DNA of 31,396 bases. Source: an uncultured Candidatus Saccharibacteria bacterium (GTDB lineage Bacteria; Patescibacteriota; Saccharimonadia; Saccharimonadales; Saccharimonadaceae). Made by a program: the position numbers and the translations under genes. The stretch is from NCBI GenBank assembly GCA_948514425.1, contig CAOQYN010000007.1:1-31396 (forward strand), written 5' to 3'. The notes beneath the pieces were generated by a model. The model did not search any database and was not told the DNA's origin. It worked only from the letters and a program-made list of their open reading frames with translations. Shown here piece by piece: positions 8,079-15,847 of this stretch (its first letter is position 1; the number at the start of each line of letters is the position of its first letter).

Positions 8079-8954
8079 ATGCAGCTCTGGTACGAAATTC
8101 TTCTTGGCTCCAATAATATTGATGCTAAGTGTTGGCAAGAACTTTTTTGCGTCCTAAAACGGTACCTCGGCTGGCGCGCAGAATGGCATATCCATCTTTG
8201 CCTTGAGCAAGGGACAATTCATTATTATATAAATCTACCCAAAGCCCTACCTAGTGGCCTTGGGCTAAAGGAATTTTTTTCTGGAATATTTGGTCAGAAA
8301 AATCATCTTACACTCGATCAACTACGCGATAAATTTGCCTTTGATATCAAACTTCCAACCAAAGTCAACGATTCTACGACCGGAGAAGTTACCTACTCGG
8401 CTATGCCGAATGCCGAAAGCTATATTAAAAACGGGAATATCGCACAATATGAACGAGACAAGGGTTGGATATTAAAAAAGAAAGATACGAAAAGTATTGA
8501 TCAAATCATCCAAATTTGGAAAACTATTAATTACACTACCACCGAGCGTGTTTATGATAGTGAAAATGTAGTTATGAGCGATCCAATTTACAACTCTACT
8601 AATGTATACGCTTCTACGAATTGCGGTAATTGCAAAAACATTTTATTCTGTGATGGTACATACGACAGTGAATTCGCGATTGCTTGTCAGCGCAGTACGG
8701 GTATCAATTTTTGTTTACGTGTTGATGATTCTAATAGTTGTACCAATTCGTATAATATCATTTGCTGTAGTAAAATCAGTAACTCGTTTTTCATTCAAGA
8801 CGCTAGTAATCTTAATGAGTGTATGTTTTGCAGTCATATCTCCGATCGTGAATATTGTATTGCAAATATGCAATATGAACGCGAAGAATATCTTTTTATC
8901 AAACAACAGGTAATCAAATGGATTCTTGGTTCTCATGCTAAAATAAAATCATGA
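8079..8954 (+). CDS. Cysteine-rich repeat protein of CPR type
   Basis: This 291-residue protein is not a named enzyme. Residues 1-80 include Trp-rich stretches around WRAEWHIHLCLEQ. Residues 165-275 are rich in Cys, Ser, Asn and Asp in irregular repeats of about 20 residues (for example SDPIYNSTNVYASTNCGNC), which suggests a solenoid or beta-helix. The section ends DREYCIANMQYEREEY. From memory, a very similar 'YCIxNxQYxxEEY' tail occurs in many Patescibacteria proteins that begin with zinc-ribbon-like cysteines; that is recollection and I could not search it. The stop overlaps the DUF167 start by four bases. Confidence 0.6.
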   Translation: MQLWYEILLGSNNIDAKCWQELFCVLKRYLGWRAEWHIHLCLEQGTIHYYINLPKALPSGLGLKEFFSGIFGQKNHLTLDQLRDKFAFDIKLPTKVNDSTTGEVTYSAMPNAESYIKNGNIAQYERDKGWILKKKDTKSIDQIIQIWKTINYTTTERVYDSENVVMSDPIYNSTNVYASTNCGNCKNILFCDGTYDSEFAIACQRSTGINFCLRVDDSNSCTNSYNIICCSKISNSFFIQDASNLNECMFCSHISDREYCIANMQYEREEYLFIKQQVIKWILGSHAKIKS

Positions 8955-9175
8955 TTTACACCGTAACTGTCAAACCTCATTCTAAAAAAGGGCCTCTAGT
9001 CTGCTCTACTGGAGATAATGAGTTAACCGTATTTCTGCGTGAAAAACCAATCAAAGGCGAGGCCAACCAAGCTCTGATCAAACTTCTCGCTCATCATTTC
9101 GGCGTTTCCAAAACTAGTATATCCATTAAGACTGGCGCCCGTGGTCATAAAAAGCTTATTGAAATTGCCAAATAA
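8951..9175 (+). CDS. YggU/DUF167 family protein
   Basis: The 74-residue product matches the small YggU/DUF167 fold in length and pattern: an N-terminal strand (YTVTVKPHSKK), LREKPIKGEANQALIKLLAHHF, then SISIKTGARGHKKLIEI. The 'GEAN' motif and the GxxxxxKxxxI ending are diagnostic. Its biochemical role is not known; structures exist but no assigned reaction. It begins inside the ATGA overlap with the Cys-rich gene and is surely in the same transcript. Confidence 0.9.
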   Translation: MIYTVTVKPHSKKGPLVCSTGDNELTVFLREKPIKGEANQALIKLLAHHFGVSKTSISIKTGARGHKKLIEIAK

Positions 9176-9198
9176 GCTCACAAACCCCCGAAACATGC

Positions 9199-9204
9199 TA
9201 CAAT
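9199..9204 (+). promoter_or_regulatory. Extended -10 promoter of the TM2 gene cluster
   Basis: TGcTACAAT (box at 9199-9204) lies about 34 bases before the ATG at 9238. A GTGAGGTG ribosome site lies in the leader. This probably drives the run of genes through ung. Confidence 0.5.
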
Positions 9205-9237
9205 GAAATTAAATGTTAATAATAGTGAGGTGAAAAG

Positions 9238-9699
9238 ATGTCAGAAATCTTAAAAATTAATGGCGCCGAAGTGAAAATTGGTGAATCCAACGGCGAGGTC
9301 GTTACTGTTCCAATTGCATCCCTGCAATTCTCCAACCCTCAGGTTGGAGACAAAGTTGAAGTTTTCCGGGATGGCAAAGAATACATTGTGCGTCGCGAGC
9401 ATGAAGCTGTCTGCGAAAACTCCGAAGGAGCACGCACCATCAACAAGCATGTCTTCGTCTGGGTTGGTAATTTTCTCTTTGGCAGCCTTGGTGTTGACCG
9501 TTTTATGCGCGGCCAAACTGGTCTTGGTATACTCAAACTTCTACTTAGCACAATTGGCTGGATTACTATCATTGGCGGATTGGCAGGTTGGATTTGGACA
9601 CTGATAGACTGGATTGTATCCATGACCAAAGCTTATGGCTCAGCCTATGCTTCTACAGAAAATTTAACGTTTGATGAAAACGGAAATTATACTAATTAA
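9238..9699 (+). CDS. TM2 domain-containing membrane protein
   Basis: Residues 1-65 form a small soluble beta-rich domain (FSNPQVGDKVEVFRDGKEY). Residues 70-135 are a TM2 domain: HVFVWVGNFLFGSLGVDRF followed by GxxGxGILKLL, then a second span ending in GWIWTLIDWIV. The first helix carries the conserved G-x-x-x-D-R-F turn. The role of TM2 proteins in bacteria is unclear. It leads a run of envelope-type genes, with the GNAT gene starting 14 bases after its stop. Confidence 0.85.
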   Translation: MSEILKINGAEVKIGESNGEVVTVPIASLQFSNPQVGDKVEVFRDGKEYIVRREHEAVCENSEGARTINKHVFVWVGNFLFGSLGVDRFMRGQTGLGILKLLLSTIGWITIIGGLAGWIWTLIDWIVSMTKAYGSAYASTENLTFDENGNYTN

Positions 9700-9713
9700 A
9701 AGGGAAGGGTAAC

Positions 9714-10154
9714 ATGGAAGAAGTAACCTTTAGTATTGCTACTCATGATGATCTCGCGGGCATGATTGATCTCACTAACCGATGTTTTGACGAGACCACA
9801 CCTCTAGAGTATGCTGAAAGGATCTGGAATGAAACGTCGGATGATCCTAATCAAATCTATCTCAACGGTTGGAAAGATGGTAAAATCGTAGCTCATACCA
9901 AAATCACAATTATTCCTACAATTTACGAAGACATGAATACCTACGCGATTCTTAATCACGTCTGTGTTGACCCAGATGTGCGGCGTCAGCACCTCGGTAC
10001 CAAACTGCTCGACGAAGTTTTTCGAATTTGCCATGAACGTAACGTCAAAACGGTTGAGTTTTGGTCGAAGAATTTTCGCGAAGCGGCCCATGCTTTATAT
10101 AAGAAGTACGGCTTTGAAATTGTAGACGCAAAGTTTTTTGCAAAGGACGTCTAG
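9714..10154 (+). CDS. GNAT-family N-acetyltransferase
   Basis: The 146-residue protein has the GNAT fold. VDPDVRRQHLGTKLL is motif A, where R/Q-x-x-G binds the acetyl-CoA pyrophosphate. It follows the strand YAILNHVCV, and AAHALYKKYGFE is motif B. It transfers an acetyl group from acetyl-CoA to an amine. Nothing in the sequence identifies the acceptor. It is preceded by a purine-rich ribosome site (AAAGGGAAGGG) and lies between two membrane-protein genes. Confidence 0.9.
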   Translation: MEEVTFSIATHDDLAGMIDLTNRCFDETTPLEYAERIWNETSDDPNQIYLNGWKDGKIVAHTKITIIPTIYEDMNTYAILNHVCVDPDVRRQHLGTKLLDEVFRICHERNVKTVEFWSKNFREAAHALYKKYGFEIVDAKFFAKDV

Positions 10155-10178
10155 AAAAGGAGAAAAGGGAAGGCAACT

Positions 10179-11360
10179 ATGAAGATAAGCAGTGTACATA
10201 TCGGTGGTTGGTTTCAGCGCACAATGCTCCAACTTTCAGAAATCTATGATTTCTTGCGCAATGGCGAAAGTCAACTCAAACTCAGCAAGAAAAAGCTAGC
10301 AGATTTGCGTAAAAATCTCAATATAGGCAGTATTGAGTATGGTGTTGCTGGTGAGGAGTTTATATCTTTTACAACAAGTGAATTGCTTCATGTCAAAATC
10401 TTCGAGGACGGTCTCATCGTGGTTGGTAGTAACGAAGTAAGTGAAGCGACTCTCTTTGCTGATGTCGAAAAGCTCAAAGATTATTATGAAAACCAGCTTT
10501 CACCCGCAATTAACTATCTCTTTAGCCTTGGCGCGCCAGTGCCGAAAGAGCTTGCTAATATTGAAAACATCTATCCATATTTTGTGGTTTGCGACAATGC
10601 TACGCGCGAAGATATTGCCGAACTTCTATCCAAAACGGAACGTCAAAAATATTTCGAATTTGACAATAAAAATTACAGCGTTCTACGCGGCGATAAGTAT
10701 TATTTCATTAATAACAAAAAAACTTCCACTGCCAACATTGAGCGTTATATCGAAGAGCAAGTTTTTATCCGTGAGTTCAAAGGGCAGCTTCATCGTTACC
10801 TCAATCTCCACCGTATTATTTGGGAAAAAATTGATCATGTCAAAGACCGTGCAAAGGTACGCGGCAGCGATGTAGTTAAATTTTCGACCAAGCTTGAAAG
10901 TTATGCAAAGACTGTGACACTTATTGATGGTCGTATTCGTCAAATGTCAACTTATATTTCTACTCGCGAACACATTGCTAAGCAAGACAAAGACTTAGAA
11001 GAGTTCCTCGCTATCTCAGGCTTTAGGTATGAAACCTTAAGAAACACTTTAGAGTACATACGAGACTTATGGGATATGACTAAACACTATGTTACTTCGG
11101 CGCAAAAATTATTTGACAGTATCAAGCAAGATGTCACATCAAGCTCGATCGATAGCCTAACTATCGTTACCTCAATGTCGGCAGGCGCAGCTGTTCTTAG
11201 TCTCTTCACCGAAAGCGAACCTGAGTTTACCAGTTTTGGTTTTCTATATTTCTTTATCCTCGCTTTTGTTGGTTGGGCAGCCACGAAGTTGCTAGCCAAG
11301 GTCAATGAAAAACGCAAATACGAAATATCAGATGCTGATATTGATAAGAATATTAAATAA
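10179..11360 (+). CDS. Membrane protein with CorA-like layout, no GMN motif
   Basis: I do not recognise a named family. The 393-residue protein has an N-terminal mixed domain (about 1-200) and a long helical, coiled-coil-prone section (about 205-320, rich in K/E/L). Two closely spaced hydrophobic segments follow at about 326-344 and 354-372, with a charged C-terminal tail. This is the layout of CorA/ZntB channels. However, the GMN signature that should end the first helix is missing: the helix is followed by FTESEPEFTSFGF. It could be a distant relative or an unrelated tethered coiled coil. It follows the GNAT gene by 24 bases and has AGGAGAAAAGGG upstream. Confidence 0.6.
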   Translation: MKISSVHIGGWFQRTMLQLSEIYDFLRNGESQLKLSKKKLADLRKNLNIGSIEYGVAGEEFISFTTSELLHVKIFEDGLIVVGSNEVSEATLFADVEKLKDYYENQLSPAINYLFSLGAPVPKELANIENIYPYFVVCDNATREDIAELLSKTERQKYFEFDNKNYSVLRGDKYYFINNKKTSTANIERYIEEQVFIREFKGQLHRYLNLHRIIWEKIDHVKDRAKVRGSDVVKFSTKLESYAKTVTLIDGRIRQMSTYISTREHIAKQDKDLEEFLAISGFRYETLRNTLEYIRDLWDMTKHYVTSAQKLFDSIKQDVTSSSIDSLTIVTSMSAGAAVLSLFTESEPEFTSFGFLYFFILAFVGWAATKLLAKVNEKRKYEISDADIDKNIK

Positions 11361-11369
11361 GGAGAAAAA

Positions 11370-12635
11370 ATGAAGAAGATATTTTATGGGATCGTTGGCG
11401 GCATTATTGCTGTTAGCATGTTGGGAGCATCTGCATCAGCTATTAGCCTAGCACCCTGCCCTGATGATAGCAACAAAGCTGAATGTGAACGACAACAGGC
11501 AGAAATTCTACGCCGCCAAGAAGCTGGTGAACCTACAACTAAATCTGTAGATCAAACTTCAAGCGAAGTTGCTCCGACTTTTGTCACTGAGCTTGATGAT
11601 GCTGAGCAGTCAGTTGGGCTTTGGGCAGGAAAGAGTTTATTACTTGCTGGCAATAATCTAACCACCACTACAGACGTCAAAAATGGACTACTGTTTGTTG
11701 CGGGGAATAATCTGCGTCTTGATGGCATCTCAGAGTACGGCTTCGTTTTTGGCAACATCGTCAAATTCACTGGCCAAACCGAACGCGATTTATATCTTGC
11801 TGGCAATGTAATTACTCTGGCACATGACGCAAAAATTGGTCGTGATGTTTTCGCTGCAAGTGGTGAACTTCGAGTCGAGACCGATTTAGCTGGCGATCTA
11901 AGCGTAACAGCAGATCGCGTAATAATCAACAGTGATGTCACAATCAGTGGAAATGTTAATATTATTGCGGACATTATCGAATTTGGTAACGGCGTAAATA
12001 TTGGCGGAAAGCTAGTCTACAACGATAATGCACGTGTTAGTGGGGCAGATAGCGTCGTATATAAGGAAATCGAAGTTTATCACGTACAGGAAGTCAGCGC
12101 AGAGGCGCGCCTAGTTGCTGCATTTTATGCTAAGTTCCTTAGTATTGCTGGCTTGTTCTTGATCGTGGCCTTAATTCTTGCGCTCTACTCGGGATTGCAT
12201 GACAAAATTGAGACCGAAGCTAATGCTGCGCGTCTCGGTGTCAACTTAGCCCTTGGACTTGGTACTTTAGTAGTCGTACCCGTAGTTGCTATATTTGCAT
12301 TTTTGACCATGGTTGCTGCTCCTCTCGGCATAATTGCATTACTAATCTATTTGATTTGTCTCTATCTCGCACAAGGTTTTACGGGGCTTTGGCTTGGCCA
12401 TCTTGTCGTTGAAAAACTTTTCAAACTAAAAGGCAACGCTTTTGTTGAAGCTCTCATCGGTATTGTAATTTTGGGTCTGCTTGCGCTTGTGCCTTTTGTG
12501 GGTATAGTAACGGGTTTTGTATCCATGATAATCGGTCTTGGTTTAATCGTAAATTGTATCAAACCTCGCAAATCCGACAAGAATGCCAAAAAGCTCACCA
12601 AAACTTCTAAGGCTGGAAAGGTGGCTAAAAAATAA
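11370..12635 (+). CDS. Secreted-start beta-helix protein with C-terminal membrane domain
   Basis: The 421-residue protein starts with a signal peptide (MKKIFYGIVGGIIAVSMLGA, cleavage probably near residue 25). Residues 70-230 are a bactofilin-like repeat region with recurring G-x-x-x-x-D/N turns (LAGNNL, FVAGNNL, YLAGNVI, FAASGEL), suggesting an extracytoplasmic beta-helix. Residues 245-400 hold about four to five hydrophobic spans, and the lysine-rich tail should be cytoplasmic. Similar proteins are annotated as polymer-forming cytoskeletal or DUF8173; that link is from memory. AAGGAG precedes the start nine bases after the previous stop. A surface-scaffold role is inference. Confidence 0.75.
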   Translation: MKKIFYGIVGGIIAVSMLGASASAISLAPCPDDSNKAECERQQAEILRRQEAGEPTTKSVDQTSSEVAPTFVTELDDAEQSVGLWAGKSLLLAGNNLTTTTDVKNGLLFVAGNNLRLDGISEYGFVFGNIVKFTGQTERDLYLAGNVITLAHDAKIGRDVFAASGELRVETDLAGDLSVTADRVIINSDVTISGNVNIIADIIEFGNGVNIGGKLVYNDNARVSGADSVVYKEIEVYHVQEVSAEARLVAAFYAKFLSIAGLFLIVALILALYSGLHDKIETEANAARLGVNLALGLGTLVVVPVVAIFAFLTMVAAPLGIIALLIYLICLYLAQGFTGLWLGHLVVEKLFKLKGNAFVEALIGIVILGLLALVPFVGIVTGFVSMIIGLGLIVNCIKPRKSDKNAKKLTKTSKAGKVAKK

Positions 12636-12638
12636 ACT

Positions 12639-13286
12639 ATGCACGACAGCTGGAAAGATTTTCTTGATTCTGAATTCAATAAACCGTATTTTCAAGAACT
12701 CAGTAAGTTTCTTCATCAAGCTTATGAGACCACAACCGTCTTTCCAGCTAAACCTCAAGTTTTTCGCGCATTTACCACCGATTTAAACCAAGTCAAAGTC
12801 GTCATTCTTGGGCAAGACCCTTACCATACTCCTGGAGCAGCACATGGCCTAGCATTTTCCGTACCTAGCTCTCAGCCGATCCCGCCCTCATTAGCCAATA
12901 TCTACAAAGAGATCGACGATGAATATGGATCGCACGCTAATACGCGAGGTAATTTAGGCAGTTGGCAACAGCAAGGTGTGCTATTACTTAATAATGTCCT
13001 TACAGTTGAAGCACACCGTGCTGGCAGCCATCGCGGCAAGGGATGGGAGCAGTTTACAGAAGCCACCGTTAAACATCTGAATGAAAAATGCGATCATCTA
13101 GTATTTATGCTTTGGGGCCGCGATGCTCGTAGCAAGAGCAACATGATTGATCGCAGCAAGCATCTTATTTTGGAATCTCCTCACCCTTCACCACTTTCGG
13201 CACACAGCGGTTTCTTCGGAAATGGCCACTTTAGAAAAGCAAATGATTTTCTTAAAATGCATAAACTCGACGAAATTGTATGGTAA
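12639..13286 (+). CDS. ung: Uracil-DNA glycosylase (family 1)
   Basis: Ung removes uracil from DNA. The 215-residue protein carries GQDPYH (D60 is the water-activating residue), the FSVP uracil-binding loop, LLNNVLTVEAHRAGSH, and the DNA-intercalation loop HPSPLSAHSGF (H182). Its length is normal for the family. It begins three bases after the stop of the beta-helix gene, has no ribosome site of its own and must depend on coupling. It ends the 9238-13286 run, followed by a strong hairpin terminator. It suits a genome that also handles dUMP in the thyA operon. Confidence 0.95.
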   Translation: MHDSWKDFLDSEFNKPYFQELSKFLHQAYETTTVFPAKPQVFRAFTTDLNQVKVVILGQDPYHTPGAAHGLAFSVPSSQPIPPSLANIYKEIDDEYGSHANTRGNLGSWQQQGVLLLNNVLTVEAHRAGSHRGKGWEQFTEATVKHLNEKCDHLVFMLWGRDARSKSNMIDRSKHLILESPHPSPLSAHSGFFGNGHFRKANDFLKMHKLDEIVW

Positions 13287-13366
13287 ATGTAATGCATTTG
13301 TAATGCAAATGTCTTACAAAATTTCCTCAATAAATCAAAATTGCGCCAAAATTGACCAAAAACCTC

Positions 13367-13396
13367 AAAATTAACAAGCTTGTGCTTGTTAATTTT
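13367..13396 (+). terminator. Hairpin terminator after ung
   Basis: A perfect 13-base stem (AAAATTAACAAGC / GCTTGTTAATTTT) encloses a four-base TTGT loop. The stem ends supply A and T runs on both sides, so it can work in both directions. It separates ung from the promoter of the cutinase-like gene. Confidence 0.75.
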
Positions 13397-13409
13397 AGAA
13401 TTATTTTGC

Positions 13410-13415
13410 TATACT
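13410..13415 (+). promoter_or_regulatory. Extended -10 promoter of the cutinase/VWA gene
   Basis: TGcTATACT lies directly downstream of the terminator. The leader is about 28 bases, and GCGGAG sits a few bases before the ATG at 13451. Confidence 0.55.
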
Positions 13416-13450
13416 CACGCAAATACTAAATTAGTAATTGCGGAGACAAG

Positions 13451-15596
13451 ATGCATTTTATTCTAAAGGCCAAATTTCATATTCAGAATTGGCTTAAACA
13501 TGCGAAATTTATCTACATAAAATTAAAACACCTCACATTATTTATGCTTGCCGGAACGTTAATTTTAGCTTGCTGCTTTTCGACAACAAACCCAACTCTG
13601 GCCAAAAGCTGCGATGATGTTAAATTTATTTTCGCTCGCGGATCGGGTGAATTGCTAAACGGACCGAGCGCTGCGGCTTGGCGTAGCGATATAGAATCTA
13701 CCCTCCGGAACCTTGCAATATGGCTTCTACGAACTTGGAACTATAACCCAGGGTAGTTACCGCTATCCTGCGGCAAGCGTGAGTGATTCATTTGCTGGCT
13801 TTGGAAACCTGCTTGGTGCCTATCTCAGCCGTGGTGAATTTTTTAATTTTGGCAACAGTGTAAAAGAGGGTATAGGTGAGCTTCGGGCTTATTTGCACAC
13901 TACGTCATCCGCCTGCCCAAAGACAAAGTACGTACTAGGGGGATATTCACAAGGCGCCATGGTGTTGTCACGCTCTCTTGATCAGCTTGACTCTGAACGG
14001 ATCATCTACGTAGCGACATTTGGCGATCCGAAACTATACCTACCGGAAGGTAAGGGCATGATCCCTCCCGCTTGTCTGGGTAAGTCGCATTCTGATTATC
14101 GTGTTTACGTACCAGACTGTCGCGCTTATGAAGGAGTCTTAGGGAGTTATCGTCCATATCAGCCCGCAGGCTATAAAAATAAGCTGGGCGTCTGGTGCAA
14201 TCAAAAAGACATCATGTGCAGCTCTGGCGCCAGTATTGAAGATCATACGTCTTACACTAGTGAAGGTCTCTACTATAACGCAGCGCGCGAAATAAAAACA
14301 CATCTCAAGCGGGAATTCCCGGATGCCTTTACTAGTGGGTCGTCAAAACCTTGGGCTAGTGTGGCTCATAATATAGCATTTGTTTTCGACACTACAGTCT
14401 CGATGGTGAATTACTTAAAAGCGCATAGTCAGGCGGCAGACGAACTTTCCAAACAAGTTACCTCGGAAGGCGGATCAGCCGCGATTGTTGAATTTCGCGA
14501 TCTCGATGATCCTTACAATCCACAAATCCTATGTGGCTTTAGCTGTAGCCAATCAGAAATTTCCGCCAAACTGAAACAACTCCCGATTGGTGATGGAGGC
14601 GATGACGAGGAATCGGCGCTATCGGCTCTCCTTTACGCAATGAACCATCTAGATTGGCAAGTTGGCGCTACAAAAAGCATTGTGCTTGTGACAGATGATG
14701 AATATTTGTCTCCAGATCGTGATGGCACAATTCTATCGGACGTAGTCCAGCGCAGTCTAGAAATTGACCCCGTAAATGTCTATGTCTTGACTCGTCAGCA
14801 ATTCCATGATTCATATAATGATCTAACATCGCAGACCAATGGCGCACTTTATAATATCAACGATTTGAATGAATGGTCGAATCTTAGTGATGATCTACTT
14901 TATCGCCCCAGGGTTGAATTGAATGCTACTGAGTTTTCTGGAATAGTCGGTGATACTTTTCATTTTGACGCCGGTCGGTCCGCAGCTTCTGATGGTGGCA
15001 ATTTACGGTATGACTGGGACCTTGATGGCGATGGTAAGTTTGAAGTCCTAAATGGGCCAGCTCAAATTACACACTCTTACCACCAACCATTTTCTGGCTA
15101 CATCCAAGTTAAGGCGACAGACAATGCGCGGCGCTTTAGCACCATGTCTGCCAAATTGACGATTCTTAGTAGTCCACCGATTATGCCAGAAGTATATGAT
15201 GCTGATTATGAAGAACTTTATGAGGGAACATATAGAATACGCTATCATACTAACGCTGAACGGATTTTAGTTGCTATTGATGACTCGCCAGTTGGATATT
15301 ACGACGGAACGACACAAAACTTTACAATAGATAATATTGCAGCAGAAACGAAACTACAACTCATCCCGTATAGCAGTAAAATCGGAAGAGGAATAGGAGC
15401 AGAATTGGTTTTTGGTAGAAACGCCAACTTTAATCCTCAACCCACCACGCCACCACAATCTGATCGCGTAGACGATCCAAAAGTTCCAACCGAATCCGAC
15501 AACACTCCACCCGTGAGTCCCGCATTAAATAAGATTGTCCCAAAAGCCCCAAATACTGGAGTCGCGCGTTTCGCGTTTACTTTCGCGAGCTACTAA
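13451..15596 (+). pseudogene. Frameshifted secreted cutinase-like / VWA / PKD protein
   Basis: Two frames together read as one secreted protein of about 714 residues. The first (13451-13756) has a long signal (hydrophobic LFMLAGTLILACCF) and a cutinase start (SCDDVKFIFARGSGE). Omitting one C of AACCTT at 13709-13714 gives LRNLQYGFYELG and joins it to the second frame, ending at 15596. That frame continues the alpha/beta-hydrolase domain (GYSQGAMVL nucleophile, GDPKLY, and a His in SIEDHTSY). A VWA domain with a DTTVS metal site follows, then a PKD-like domain (YDWDLDGDGKFE) and a tail with KAPNTG. An alternative is an assembly indel in a working gene. It probably acted on the cell surface or on host or environmental esters. 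Confidence 0.75.
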
Positions 15597-15765
15597 GATG
15601 CCAATGATCTCCATATTCGCACTTATATACCGCAAGCTTCGGCGCCCCATAATCATGCTCCGCAATTAACGCCGCCGCCTCTGCTTCTTCTCTTGTCGTA
15701 TAACAAATCTTCTGTTGTTCTCCTACCCAGCACTTTTCCGGTTCATGATAAACTATATGCTTCAT
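15577..15765 (-). CDS. Small conserved-looking protein, Cys/His/Trp-rich
   Basis: This unrecognised 62-residue protein reads as coding: an EEAEAAALIAEHDYGAP helix, then LAVYKCEYGDHWHLSSS. The 'YKCxxxxxWHL' ending recalls small zinc-ribbon-like proteins, but only C50 and nearby histidines are available here. Its 3' end overlaps the end of the cutinase-like gene by 20 bases, tail to tail. Upstream on this strand is TATAAA eight bases before the ATG, a weak leaderless-type box. Its function is unknown. Confidence 0.6.
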   Translation of the reverse strand: MKHIVYHEPEKCWVGEQQKICYTTREEAEAAALIAEHDYGAPKLAVYKCEYGDHWHLSSSRK

Positions 15766-15811
15766 TCGTATATTTTATAACAAAAAGTCTTTCACGTATA
15801 ACTTCATATGA

Positions 15812-15817
15812 TACAAT
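15812..15817 (+). promoter_or_regulatory. Extended -10 promoter of the FAD-oxidase gene
   Basis: TGaTACAAT lies about 25-30 bases upstream of the coding start. It is followed by the AGGTGGGAG ribosome site. Confidence 0.5.
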
Positions 15818-15847
15818 AGACATAAGTGTTAAAAATAGGTGGGAGAG

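Noticed and set aside
13294..13311. CATTTG-TAATG-CAAATG inverted repeat after ung
   Set aside because: Only six pairs, downstream of a gene and before a terminator; too short to call an operator.
15839..15847. GTG start for the FAD oxidase
   Set aside because: The GTG is inside the AGGTGGGAG ribosome site, so the TTG at 15848 is preferred, though not proven.
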